A stretch of 64,000 bases of DNA. Origin: Flavobacterium buctense (GTDB lineage Bacteria > Bacteroidota > Bacteroidia > Flavobacteriales > Flavobacteriaceae). Positions within the stretch are counted from its first letter, which is position 1. Each line of letters opens with the position of its first letter. The translations under genes were made by a program, and so were the position numbers. The notes under the pieces were generated by a model. That model saw nothing but the letters and a program-made list of their open reading frames with translations, was not told where the DNA came from and made no database searches. Positions 52,801 to 60,956 of this stretch are shown piece after piece. Where the stretch lies: the NCBI RefSeq assembly GCF_014486695.1, contig NZ_JACTAB010000005.1:1-64000 (forward strand), given 5' to 3'.

Positions 52801-54968
52801 CAGTCGACAGCTACCAATGGCAACTTTCAACGGATGACGAAACCAGTTGGACCGACTTGACCAATAACGCTACTTACTCGGGCGTAAATACGGTTGCACT
52901 GACAGTTTCCAATGTTACTCCTGCTATGGTAGGTTACAAATACAGAGTGTTTATTAATAAAAATGGCAATGGCTGCGGACTTTACTCTGAAGCTGCTACT
53001 TTGACAACACTTGCCTTACCGGTAGTTACAGCATCCATTTCTTTAATTCAATGCGACGATGATACCGATGCGATTTCTGTATTCAATTTAACACAGAAGA
53101 ACGATGTGATTTCGGCCAATTATCTTAATGAAACTTTTTCTTACTATACCAATACACTTGCTGCCAATACTGAAGACAGTGCTTTTGAGATTACAACTCC
53201 TTTAAATTACACTTCGGGGAATGCTGTGGTTTATGCACGAATAGAAAACAGCGATGGTTGTTTTAGAGTAACTCAAATAAATTTAGTGGTTTCGGTGACT
53301 CAAATTCCGGCCAACTTTGTGATTCCGAACCAATATTTGTGTGATGATTATTTGGATGCCATTAATGATGACTATGACGGCATCTCCGGTCCGTTTAACT
53401 TTACCGGGATTCAAAATAGTTTAGCGGCTATTTTGCCCAACAACACCACTATCAAATTTTATAAAACAGAAGCCGATTTTTTAGCCGAAACCGATGCGGC
53501 AGGAAACTCCTTGGCTATTGCAAATATTGCTAATTATAGGAATATAGGCTTCCCTAATTTACAAAAAATATGGGTTCGTGTGGATAGTACCATTGACAAT
53601 TCCTGTTTTGGTTTTAAAACATTTGATGTTGTAGTTGAATCGCTACCGGTGGCTTATCCGGTGAATGCAAATAACCTAATTCGTTCATGTGATGACAACC
53701 AAGATGGCGTTTTTGGTTTTGATTCTTCCGGAATTCAAGCTGCAGTTTTGAACGGACAAACCGGAGTAAACGTAACCTATTTCCGTGCAGACGGCTCGCC
53801 TATTTTGCCATTCACCAATCCGTATTTTGTAACCGGTTCGGAAACCATAACCATTCGGGTTAGTAATAACACTACACAAACCGGTGGTCAACCTTGTTAT
53901 GATGAAGTAACATTACAATTCATTGTAGACGATTTACCGGAAGCCTTTGCAGTGCCAACCCCTTTGACAACCACTTGTGATGACGAGGTAAATTCTATTG
54001 ACCAAAACGGTCTTTTTGATTTTGACACTTCTGGTTTTTTAAGCGCCATCATCGGAACACAAACAGGAATGAATGTTTACTATTATGATGAAAATAATGT
54101 TCTTATTCCGAGTGCTATCCCAAATCAGTTGCCAAATCCATTTAGAACTGCAACACAAAATGTAACCGTTGTAGTTGAAAACAGTATAAACAATACTTGT
54201 ACGGCTCAAGTAATCATCCCTTTTGTAGTTAATCCTACCCCGAAAATTGATCAGGAAGAAAGCATCATCATCTGTATTCCGGATACTCAGGCCTTAATTG
54301 ATGCGGGCATTGTTGATGGTACACCAATAGCCAACTACACTTACCAATGGTATTTTAACAATGCTATTATGCCGGGACAAACCGGTTATTCCATTACCGT
54401 GAGTTCACCCGGAGTTTACAGTGTTACTGTAACCAACACTTTTGGCTGTAACAAAACCAGAATCATCACAGTTAGCGGTTCAGAAATAGCTACTGTAGAA
54501 AGTATAGAGGTGATTGATTTAAGCGAAATCAATTCGATTTCTGTAATTGTTAGTGGCTTAGGCGATTATGAATATGCCTTAAACGATATAAACGGACCGT
54601 ACCAAGACATCGGATTTTTTAATAATGTCCCAATAGGATTATACCAACTCTACATTCGTGACAAAAACGGCTGCGGATTGTTAGGACCAATAGAAATTCC
54701 GGTATTGGGAATACCAAAATATTTTACCCCAAACGGTGATGGTTTCCACGACTATTGGAATGTAAAAGGAGTTAGTCTGTTATCAAATACCAATTCTATC
54801 ATCTATATTTTTGACCGATACGGTAAATTATTAAAACAACTTAGTGCTTTTAGTGCGGGTTGGGATGGTACCTATAACGGAAATCAAATGCCGGCTGATG
54901 ATTATTGGTACTCAATTCAATTTGAAGATGGTCGTAGCATCAAAGGACATTTCACTTTAAAGCGATAA
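49869..54968 (+). CDS. Giant secreted protein with IgGFc-binding-like, TSP3 and type IX (type B) C-terminal domains
   Basis: 1699 residues with a signal peptide ending NCFSQ. The first 450 residues resemble the IgGFc-binding N-terminal region (LVTSDKPIALNCGSFGG, VFAYQTIGDN, EMFFVPPLSCQ). Thrombospondin type 3 calcium repeats follow around 550-910 (DSDNDGVNNNIDLDNDNDGI, DTDNDGVPDQMDYDSDND). Ig/PKD-like and hyaline-repeat-like segments follow, with a C-terminal type B sorting domain (IPKYFTPNGDGFHDYW, DRYGKLLKQL, HFTLKR) for type IX secretion. Probable surface adhesin. Confidence 0.88.
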   Translation: MKKKLFFLLFFAFLTTNCFSQFSKTHYIPPLSGSTVVTAEDQFLYISTPNINPINFRIIELGGSIINGTVSKSTPYIYNVGFGNDTQLHVDASQTNNIFSNKGYIVEADDLIYVSARVTAGSGNQAGELVSKGKASLGNRFRIGAITNLAVTNYNEIHTTFISVLASENDTTVNFSGFRPGVLPINSSTGNNPFSIVLNSGESYVIAVQGPHDPNRDGLIGALVTSDKPIALNCGSFGGSNAPGNLDLGFDQIVPAERLNNNEYIFIKSTGIDIVETVLLVADVDNTEVFLSGSTTPALTLNAGNYAVFDGSNFDANGNLYIRTNQKVFAYQTIGDNSASDQRNQEMFFVPPLSCQTPRIIDNIPSIDFIGSRQFTGRVTLVTKTGATLNFTIDGVNYTLAELSLLTNLSGPTNVVGNSNYQTYVITGLSGDVSVFSTEELYLAAYGTSGAATFGGFYSGFTFEPEISFTQLDLSQANCIPNTSLSVNTLSPFDVFQWYFNGNLISGATNSTYVPSTLGPGYYFVSATISNCSLPINSNEIPVSTCPIDSDNDGVNNNIDLDNDNDGITNCNESYGDQNVNLTNSGNGSVNVGSYINSFLGTVALAGSGTPSATPIVGDANGNFVTEAAAGKQNKVSYTTTWNNPISLAVEYATSAAATDLFTSSTEIRITCPINKTLTILNPNDQVLVDTNYDGIFESGVTAYSSFEIRFRLNENTSLPAGTGSFSVRGNLIETITITNINLIDVTTSKVALKLIATCLPNDTDNDGVPDQMDYDSDNDTLPDFFETQGETITALVNVDSNNDGIDDLFGTGITAADSDGDGVPNYLDLDSDNDGIFDIIESGSTGNGSNTNGITVNPVGSNGLDNSLETTINNGILNYTLADTDGDGILNYIEMDSDDDDCNDVTEAGFTDTNNDGIVGDDTPAVISGPGLVISSSGYGVPNGDYIISAPISISVQPVDVTTCELQSATFTITSVAVDSYQWQLSTDDETSWTDLTNNATYSGVNTVALTVSNVTPAMVGYKYRVFINKNGNGCGLYSEAATLTTLALPVVTASISLIQCDDDTDAISVFNLTQKNDVISANYLNETFSYYTNTLAANTEDSAFEITTPLNYTSGNAVVYARIENSDGCFRVTQINLVVSVTQIPANFVIPNQYLCDDYLDAINDDYDGISGPFNFTGIQNSLAAILPNNTTIKFYKTEADFLAETDAAGNSLAIANIANYRNIGFPNLQKIWVRVDSTIDNSCFGFKTFDVVVESLPVAYPVNANNLIRSCDDNQDGVFGFDSSGIQAAVLNGQTGVNVTYFRADGSPILPFTNPYFVTGSETITIRVSNNTTQTGGQPCYDEVTLQFIVDDLPEAFAVPTPLTTTCDDEVNSIDQNGLFDFDTSGFLSAIIGTQTGMNVYYYDENNVLIPSAIPNQLPNPFRTATQNVTVVVENSINNTCTAQVIIPFVVNPTPKIDQEESIIICIPDTQALIDAGIVDGTPIANYTYQWYFNNAIMPGQTGYSITVSSPGVYSVTVTNTFGCNKTRIITVSGSEIATVESIEVIDLSEINSISVIVSGLGDYEYALNDINGPYQDIGFFNNVPIGLYQLYIRDKNGCGLLGPIEIPVLGIPKYFTPNGDGFHDYWNVKGVSLLSNTNSIIYIFDRYGKLLKQLSAFSAGWDGTYNGNQMPADDYWYSIQFEDGRSIKGHFTLKR

Positions 54969-54972
54969 GATT

Positions 54973-55890
54973 ATGAAAACTCAACTGACTGCGGCAATTA
55001 TTCTTTTTTGTTCTCTTATAAATGCTCAAGACATCAAAGTTTCCAAAGGCAGGGTTCAACGATTTGAGAATTTTAAATCCCAATTTGTCGATGCCCGAAA
55101 TGTAGATGTTTGGTTGCCCAATGGGTATAATGCTAATGAAAAATATTCCGTTTTGTACATGCACGACGGTCAAATGCTGTTTGATGCTTCAACCACTTGG
55201 AACAAACAAGCTTGGGAAGTGGATGAAGTCGCCGGAAAATTAAACGATGAAGGCAAAGTCAAGAAATTTATCGTTGTTGGGATTTGGAATATTGCCGCAA
55301 AACGCCATCCCGAATACTTTCCGCAAAAGCCTTATGAGAGTTTAACACAAACCCAAAAAGATACAATCACGGCTCAATTGCAGAAAGCAGGAAGAACGAT
55401 GCAAGTTTTCAAACCTTATTCCGATTTGTATTTGAAATTTTTGGTGACTGAGTTGAAACCTTTTATTGACAAAAACTTTTCAACGCATAAGGATAAAGAC
55501 AACACTTTTATTGCCGGTTCAAGTATGGGTGGATTGGTTTCGATGTATGCGATTTGTGAATATCCGGAAGTTTTTGGCGCGGCCGCTTGTATTTCGACGC
55601 ATTGGCCTGGCATTTTTGCGGTAGAAAACAATCCGATTCCGGAAGCTTTTTATACGTATTTGAGAAAGAAACTTCCCAATCCAAAGACTAACCGAATTTA
55701 CTTTGATTACGGTGACCAAACTTTAGATGCTTTGTATCCGCCGTTGCAAGAGAAAGTTGATGCGGTTATGATTGAAAAAGGATTTACTTCAGACCATTGG
55801 ATTACTAAATTCTTTCCGGGAAAAAATCATTCGGAAGAAGCTTGGGCTGAACGTTTGGCTATTCCGCTGGAGTTTTTGTTGAGGAAATAG
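54973..55890 (+). CDS. Secreted alpha/beta-hydrolase esterase
   Basis: 305 residues with a signal peptide ending SLINAQ. The esterase-D/enterochelin-esterase-like fold is shown by VWLPNGYNANEKYSVLYMHDGQMLFD, the nucleophile elbow AGSSMGG, and a histidine in PGKNHSEEAW. It starts 4 bp after the giant secreted protein, so the two are probably co-transcribed. Substrate unknown; feruloyl- or siderophore-esterase-like activity is possible. Confidence 0.88.
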   Translation: MKTQLTAAIILFCSLINAQDIKVSKGRVQRFENFKSQFVDARNVDVWLPNGYNANEKYSVLYMHDGQMLFDASTTWNKQAWEVDEVAGKLNDEGKVKKFIVVGIWNIAAKRHPEYFPQKPYESLTQTQKDTITAQLQKAGRTMQVFKPYSDLYLKFLVTELKPFIDKNFSTHKDKDNTFIAGSSMGGLVSMYAICEYPEVFGAAACISTHWPGIFAVENNPIPEAFYTYLRKKLPNPKTNRIYFDYGDQTLDALYPPLQEKVDAVMIEKGFTSDHWITKFFPGKNHSEEAWAERLAIPLEFLLRK

Positions 55891-56007
55891 AAAATTGCCT
55901 GACTTACTTTTTGGAACATGGATGACACAGATTAGACTGATTTAAAAAGATTTTTTAAAACTGTTAGTGAAAATGTAAGGTCATAATTTTGACTGAATAC
56001 TAAACCC

Positions 56008-56088
56008 TAGCCCGGATTGCAATGAAAATCCTTTTGCACAGTTCCAAACTGTGGAAAAGATTGTAATGGAAAGCCGGAAATAGCTCCT
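56008..56088 (+). ncRNA. Flavo-1-like structured RNA, copy 2
   Basis: Opens TAGCCCGGATTGCAATG and closes TTGTAATGG..AGCCGGAAATAGCTCC. Stems: CCGG/CCGG, ATTGCAAT/ATTGTAAT, AATCCTTTT/AAAAGATT and an inner CACAGTT/AACTGTG hairpin. This is a longer and better-paired example than copy 1. It is followed directly by a bidirectional terminator. Orientation suggests it is transcribed rightward after the esterase or from its own start. Confidence 0.55.
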
Positions 56089-56094
56089 ACTAAA

Positions 56095-56128
56095 AAACCC
56101 ATTCAGTTACGAATGGGTTTCTTTTTAT
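56095..56128. terminator. Bidirectional terminator between Flavo-1-like RNA and typA
   Basis: AACCCATTC and GAATGGGTT flank a six-base loop with T runs on both strands. Confidence 0.9.
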
Positions 56129-56140
56129 AATCAATAGAAA

Positions 56141-57937
56141 TTATATTTTATTACGTTTTCTGTCGTTTTCGTTTAAGTAAATTTTTCTCAAACGAATAGA
56201 TTTTGGCGTAACCTCCACATATTCATCTTTTTGAATGTACTCTAAAGCTTCTTCTAGAGAGAAAATGATTGGCGGAATAATTCTGGCTTTTTCATCATTT
56301 CCAGAAGAACGAACGTTAGACTGTTTTTTAGCCTTAGTTACGTTGATACTCATATCATCGCTACGAGAGTTTTCACCGATTACTTGACCTTCGTAGATTT
56401 CGTCGTTAGGGTTAACGAAGAATTTACCACGATCTTGTAATTTATCGATAGAATAAGGAATGGCTTTTCCGTTTTCCATAGAGATTAACGAACCGTTGTT
56501 ACGTCCCGGAATTTCACCTTTGAATGGTTCGTAACCAATGTAACGGTGAGACATAATCGCTTCACCGGCTGTAGCCGTCAGTAATTGATTACGCAATCCG
56601 ATGATTCCACGAGATGGAATATTGAATTTTACGATCATACGTTCGCCTTTGGCTTCCATAGAAAGCATTTCCCCTTTACGGATAGAAACGAATTCGACAG
56701 CACGACCTGACAAATGCTCTGGTAAATCGATAGTTAACTCTTCAATTGGCTCACATTTAACCCCATCAATTTCTTTGATGATTACTTGTGGTTGTCCAAT
56801 TTGCAATTCGTAACCTTCTCTTCTCATGGTTTCAATTAAAACCGATAAGTGAAGTACACCACGACCGAATACCATAAATTTATCTGCAGAATCAGTTTCA
56901 CCCAATTTCATCGCTAAGTTTTTCTCTAACTCTTTGGTCAGTCTGTCTCTAATGTGACGTGACGTGACAAATTTACCTTCTTTACCAAAGAAAGGTGAGT
57001 CATTAATAGTAAACAACATGCTCATGGTTGGTTCATCGATAGCAATGGTTTGCAAAGCTTCCGGGTTTTCGAAGTCGGCGATAGTATCTCCAATTTCAAA
57101 ACCTTCTACTCCAACAATGGCACAGATATCTCCGGCTATAACTTCAGCAACTTTTTTACGGCCAAGACCTTCAAAAGTGTGTAATTCTTTGATTCTTGAT
57201 TTCATTATGGTGCCGTCTCTTTTTACCAAAGAGATTGGCATTCCTTCTTTTAAAACACCTCTTTCCAAACGACCGATGGCGATACGACCGGTAAATGAAG
57301 AGAAGTCTAAGGATGTAATTAACATTTGAGGGGTTCCTTCAGACACTTTTGGCGCCGGAACGTGTTCCACTACCATGTCTAATAAAGGTTCGATGTTTGT
57401 CGTTACATTTCTGAAGTCATCTGACATCCAGTTTTGTTTGGCCGAACCGTAAACGGTTGGGAAATCCAACTGCCATTCTTCTGCGCCTAATTCGAACATT
57501 AAGTCGAATACTTTTTCGTGTACTTCTTCCGGAGTACAGTTTTCTTTGTCTACTTTATTGATAACCACACAAGGTTTTAATCCTAGATCGATAGCCTTTT
57601 GCAACACAAAACGGGTTTGTGGCATTGGTCCTTCGAAAGCATCTACTAAAAGACAAACGCCGTCAGCCATGTTTAATACTCTTTCTACTTCACCACCAAA
57701 ATCGGCGTGACCCGGAGTATCAATAATGTTGATTTTAGTCCCTTTATAAACAACCGAAACGTTTTTAGAAGTAATGGTAATTCCTCTTTCACGTTCTAGG
57801 TCATTGTTGTCAAGAATTAAATCACCGGTATTTTCGTTTTCACGAAATAACTGACAGTGATACATAATTTTGTCAACCAAAGTCGTTTTTCCGTGGTCAA
57901 CGTGAGCAATAATTGCAATGTTTCTAATAGATTCCAT
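56141..57937 (-). CDS. typA: GTPase TypA/BipA
   Basis: 598 residues from ATG 57937; a start at 57967 would add ten residues not found in the family. Translational GTPase associated with ribosomes under stress and low temperature. G motifs are AHVDHGKTT, DTPGHADFGGEVERV and NKVDKENC. The BipA-specific C-terminal region (FNIPSRGIIGLRNQLLTATAGEAIMSHRYIGY) is present. Single-gene unit with its own promoter. Confidence 0.97.
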   Translation of the reverse strand: MESIRNIAIIAHVDHGKTTLVDKIMYHCQLFRENENTGDLILDNNDLERERGITITSKNVSVVYKGTKINIIDTPGHADFGGEVERVLNMADGVCLLVDAFEGPMPQTRFVLQKAIDLGLKPCVVINKVDKENCTPEEVHEKVFDLMFELGAEEWQLDFPTVYGSAKQNWMSDDFRNVTTNIEPLLDMVVEHVPAPKVSEGTPQMLITSLDFSSFTGRIAIGRLERGVLKEGMPISLVKRDGTIMKSRIKELHTFEGLGRKKVAEVIAGDICAIVGVEGFEIGDTIADFENPEALQTIAIDEPTMSMLFTINDSPFFGKEGKFVTSRHIRDRLTKELEKNLAMKLGETDSADKFMVFGRGVLHLSVLIETMRREGYELQIGQPQVIIKEIDGVKCEPIEELTIDLPEHLSGRAVEFVSIRKGEMLSMEAKGERMIVKFNIPSRGIIGLRNQLLTATAGEAIMSHRYIGYEPFKGEIPGRNNGSLISMENGKAIPYSIDKLQDRGKFFVNPNDEIYEGQVIGENSRSDDMSINVTKAKKQSNVRSSGNDEKARIIPPIIFSLEEALEYIQKDEYVEVTPKSIRLRKIYLNENDRKRNKI

Positions 57938-57956
57938 GTGTGCTTTTTTGTGGGTG

Positions 57957-57990
57957 CAAAGGTACACTTTATTTTTAGATAAAAAACCAA
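57957..57990 (-). promoter_or_regulatory. Promoter of typA
   Basis: On the minus strand, TTG (57988-57990) and TACCTTTG (57957-57964), spaced 23 bp, about 20 nt upstream of the ATG. Confidence 0.65.
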
Positions 57991-58086
57991 TAACAAATTA
58001 GTTTACACTTTATTAAAATTGGACAGAAAGTTTAAAAAAAACTTAATAAGTTTTTGGCTAAATTTTAAAACTAATTTGAAAATCTA

Positions 58087-58094
58087 TATATTTG
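58087..58094 (+). promoter_or_regulatory. TATATTTG box directly before the PAS kinase ATG
   Basis: Perfect TAnnTTTG ending 5 nt before ATG 58100; predicts a leaderless or near-leaderless mRNA. No TTG at the normal distance. Confidence 0.5.
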
Positions 58095-58099
58095 GAGTA

Positions 58100-59815
58100 A
58101 TGAAAAATAATTCTAATAAAATAACATTAACGTACGTCCTTATTTTAATGTTTGTGGCTGTACTCGGTCATCAATTTTTTTTAGATTTTAGTAAAACTTC
58201 GGACGATTCCTCATTATACTTTTACATTCGAGACTTTATTTTCATTTTGATTTCAGGAATTATTTTAAAAATCATTCTAAACCAAAATGCCCAAAGCAAC
58301 AAGTCGGTTTTTGAAAAACTACAAATCACTAACAATGAAATCATTGAATCCAATGAACGATATGACATTGTAGCCAAAGCAACTAGTGATACTATTTGGG
58401 ATTGGAAAATTGAAGACGATAGTTTTATTTGGAACAAAGGAATACAAGGCATTTTTGGATACAAAAAAGAAGAAGTCGGAAAAACATCTAAATGGTGGTT
58501 TGAAAGAATTCATCCGGAGGACAGTTTAAAGATGTCGGTAAAACTTTACTCCTTTTTGGAACAAAAAACAGAGAAATGGCAAGACGAATACCGTTTTCAA
58601 TGTGCAGACGGAAGTTACAAATATGTTTTTGACAGGGGATTTTTAGTTAAAGACAAAGAAGGCAAGCCTATCAGGATGATTGGAGCCATTCAGGATATTA
58701 CTAAACAGAAAGAAGAAGAGCAACGATTAAGATTACTGGAAACGGTAATTACACAAACCAAAGACGCAGTGATGATTACAGATATTGATACTTCGACTGA
58801 AGTAATACCGAATATCATCTTTGTCAACTCTGCTTTTACGGACATGACAGGTTACAAGGCCAATGAAGTGATTGGAAAATCTCCGGTGATGTTCTTTGGG
58901 CCAAAATCAGATATTTTAGAATTTGACAAATTAAAAACCGCGATTCAAGACTATAAAGAATGTTTTATAGAAACGATAAGCTACAAAAAAAACGGGGAAG
59001 AGTTTTGGATTAACTTTTCTATGATTCCGGTAACCAACAAAGACGGTGAGCATTCTCACTGGATTTCCATTCAAAGAGATGTTACTGAAGAGAAAAATAA
59101 AGTAAAAGAAAGAGAGCAATTGATCCGTGAATTGACACAAAACAATAAAGACTTAAAACAATTTTCTTATATTACTTCACACAATTTAAGGGCACCATTA
59201 TCCAATTTAACCGGTTTGTTAAACTTGGTTGAAGACATTCCGGTTGAAGACCCAGAATTAAAAGAAATCATTGATGGTTTTTCCAAATCAACTCATTTGC
59301 TAAATGAAACTATTAATGATTTGGTTAAAGTAGTTATCATTAAAGATAATCCTTCAATCCAAAAAGAAAAAGTCTTGATTAAGGAAATCTTTGAAAACGT
59401 ATTCAATCAATTAAGTTTTTTAATAGGATTACATAAGCCTATATTAAAGATAGATTTAGAAGAAGTGACTATATTGAATATTAATAAGTCATATTTAGAA
59501 AGCATTTTTTTAAATTTACTGACCAATGCTATAAAATACAGAAGCGAAGGCAAACAATTAAGAATAAATATCTCTTCAAAAGTGGTGAATGATGATTTAA
59601 TCCTAACGTTTAAAGACAATGGAATCGGAATTGATTTGGTGAGAAATAAAGACAAAATTTTTGGTTTGTACCAAAGATTCCACAATCATCCTGACAGCAA
59701 AGGATTGGGATTGTATTTAGTAAAATCCCAAGTAGAAGCGATGGGCGGAACCATAACTGTAGCTAGTGCTGTAGGCAAAGGAACTACCTTTACTATAACA
59801 TTTAAAAATAATTAA
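58100..59815 (+). CDS. PAS-domain sensor histidine kinase
   Basis: 571 residues from ATG 58100; the longer frame from TTG 58019 would overlap the promoter box. Two transmembrane helices (TYVLILMFVAVLGHQFF and the IRDFIFILISGIILKIIL region), then two PAS domains with PAC motifs (WDWKIEDDSFIWNKGIQGIFGY; DMTGYKANEVIGKSPVMFFG). The dimerisation domain has phospho-acceptor His in TSHNLRAPLSNL, and the HATPase has NLLTNAIKY and GLGLYLVKSQ. Paired with the receiver gene 9 bp downstream. Confidence 0.92.
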   Translation: MKNNSNKITLTYVLILMFVAVLGHQFFLDFSKTSDDSSLYFYIRDFIFILISGIILKIILNQNAQSNKSVFEKLQITNNEIIESNERYDIVAKATSDTIWDWKIEDDSFIWNKGIQGIFGYKKEEVGKTSKWWFERIHPEDSLKMSVKLYSFLEQKTEKWQDEYRFQCADGSYKYVFDRGFLVKDKEGKPIRMIGAIQDITKQKEEEQRLRLLETVITQTKDAVMITDIDTSTEVIPNIIFVNSAFTDMTGYKANEVIGKSPVMFFGPKSDILEFDKLKTAIQDYKECFIETISYKKNGEEFWINFSMIPVTNKDGEHSHWISIQRDVTEEKNKVKEREQLIRELTQNNKDLKQFSYITSHNLRAPLSNLTGLLNLVEDIPVEDPELKEIIDGFSKSTHLLNETINDLVKVVIIKDNPSIQKEKVLIKEIFENVFNQLSFLIGLHKPILKIDLEEVTILNINKSYLESIFLNLLTNAIKYRSEGKQLRINISSKVVNDDLILTFKDNGIGIDLVRNKDKIFGLYQRFHNHPDSKGLGLYLVKSQVEAMGGTITVASAVGKGTTFTITFKNN

Positions 59816-59824
59816 TCTTTACAA

Positions 59825-60235
59825 ATGCTTAATAAAATACTTTGTGTAGATGACGATGCCATTACTTTAATGCTTTGTAAAAAAGTCATTGAAAGGGTTG
59901 CTTTTGCTAATGAAGTACTGACAGCCAAAAACGGCGAAGAAGCCATCAATTATTTTAATGAATTGGCACCAAAATACCAAATTGATCAAAGCTTAAGTTA
60001 TCCTAAATTAATCTTTTTGGATTTGAACATGCCTATAATGAATGGTTGGGAATTTTTAGACAACTATCTCCAAAACACTTATCAGGACTTATTTACTGAG
60101 GCTAAATTTATTGTTCTATCATCTACAATAGATCCACAAGATGTCTTAAAAGCCAAAAGCTATCCTATGGTGATTGATTTTTTATCTAAACCCATAACCA
60201 AAGAAATGCTTGAGAATTTAAAATCCGGATTGTAA
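59825..60235 (+). CDS. Single-domain response regulator
   Basis: 136 residues, receiver domain only. CVDDDAITLMLCKK supplies the acidic pocket, LIFLDLNMPIMNGWEF the phospho-acceptor Asp, and FIVLSSTIDPQD and DFLSKP the Thr/Ser and Lys. No output domain, so it passes phosphate on or acts by protein contact. Two-gene operon with the PAS kinase. Confidence 0.93.
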   Translation: MLNKILCVDDDAITLMLCKKVIERVAFANEVLTAKNGEEAINYFNELAPKYQIDQSLSYPKLIFLDLNMPIMNGWEFLDNYLQNTYQDLFTEAKFIVLSSTIDPQDVLKAKSYPMVIDFLSKPITKEMLENLKSGL

Positions 60236-60255
60236 ATTACCTAGTTATATCACAT

Positions 60256-60287
60256 AAAAAAGTCCCGATAAATCGGGACTTTTTTTA
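60256..60287. terminator. Bidirectional terminator
   Basis: AAAAAGTCCCGAT and ATCGGGACTTTTT form a perfect stem with T runs both ways, between the receiver and rpsT genes. Confidence 0.92.
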
Positions 60288-60307
60288 TAAGCTATTACTA
60301 AGTAAAA

Positions 60308-60559
60308 CTATAACTTAGAAACGTGTTTAGTTAATTTAGATTTTAAATTAGCCGCTTTGTTATCATGTATGATATTTTTCTTAGCTAATTTATCAATCAT
60401 AGAAATAACAGCAGACAATTTAGCAGAAGCATCTGATTTATCTGTTGCCAATCTTAACGCTTTGATAGCGTTACGAGTCGTTTTGTGTTGGTATCTGTTC
60501 AACACTCTTTTCTTTTCGTTGCTTCTGATTCTTTTTAAAGCTGACTTGTGATTTGCCAT
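60308..60559 (-). CDS. rpsT: 30S ribosomal protein S20
   Basis: 83 residues, basic, beginning MANHKSALKRIRSNEKKRVLNRYQHKTTRNAIK, the standard S20 opening. Normal length. Binds 16S rRNA. Lies downstream of the two tRNA-Glu genes on the same strand. Confidence 0.97.
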   Translation of the reverse strand: MANHKSALKRIRSNEKKRVLNRYQHKTTRNAIKALRLATDKSDASAKLSAVISMIDKLAKKNIIHDNKAANLKSKLTKHVSKL

Positions 60560-60712
60560 TTTCTTGTAATTTAATTGTAATTAATAATAAAATATTTAGT
60601 TAAAAAAGAAAAACCTCCCACAATTAAACATAATCACTTTGGTTTTAACTAATAAAACAAAAATCCGAGACACTGAACTCTTGTTCTATAAAACTAATTT
60701 ACAACTAATCTG

Positions 60713-60784
60713 TAGCCCGTAGGGGAATCGAACCCCTCTTACCAGGATGAAAACCTGGCGTCCTAACCGATAGACGAACGGGCC
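60713..60784 (-). tRNA. tRNA-Glu (TTC), copy 2
   Basis: A 72-nt cloverleaf, identical to the copy at 60803-60874. Acceptor stem GGCCCGT/ACGGGCT with a G1-U72 pair and discriminator A; anticodon loop TT-TTC-AT in a CCAGG/CCTGG stem; T arm AGGGG-TTCGATT-CCCCT. CCA is not encoded. Confidence 0.96.
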
Positions 60785-60802
60785 ATTAAGCCTAAAATAT
60801 TG

Positions 60803-60874
60803 TAGCCCGTAGGGGAATCGAACCCCTCTTACCAGGATGAAAACCTGGCGTCCTAACCGATAGACGAACGGGCC
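60803..60874 (-). tRNA. tRNA-Glu (TTC), copy 1
   Basis: Identical to the second copy, 18 bp apart. It is first in the transcribed direction and lies 23 nt downstream of a good promoter box. Both copies need the CCA-adding enzyme. Confidence 0.96.
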
Positions 60875-60897
60875 ATCTTTGCTTAAAATTGCGGTTG

Positions 60898-60927
60898 CAA
60901 AAATACAATTATTTTTCAATCACACAA
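60898..60927 (-). promoter_or_regulatory. Promoter of the tRNA-Glu pair
   Basis: TTG (60925-60927) and TATTTTTG (60898-60905) on the minus strand, spacing 19 bp, matching the consensus well. Confidence 0.75.
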
Positions 60928-60956
60928 GAGCGCAACTATTTTTTTTCTGATTTTTA

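Noticed and set aside
58019..58099. N-terminal extension of the PAS kinase from TTG 58019
   Set aside because: A perfect promoter box lies inside the extension and the first transmembrane helix follows ATG 58100 normally.
60686..60919. 77-residue open frame with a repeated FVYRLGRQVFILVRG segment
   Set aside because: It is the translation of the two identical tRNA-Glu genes, not a protein.
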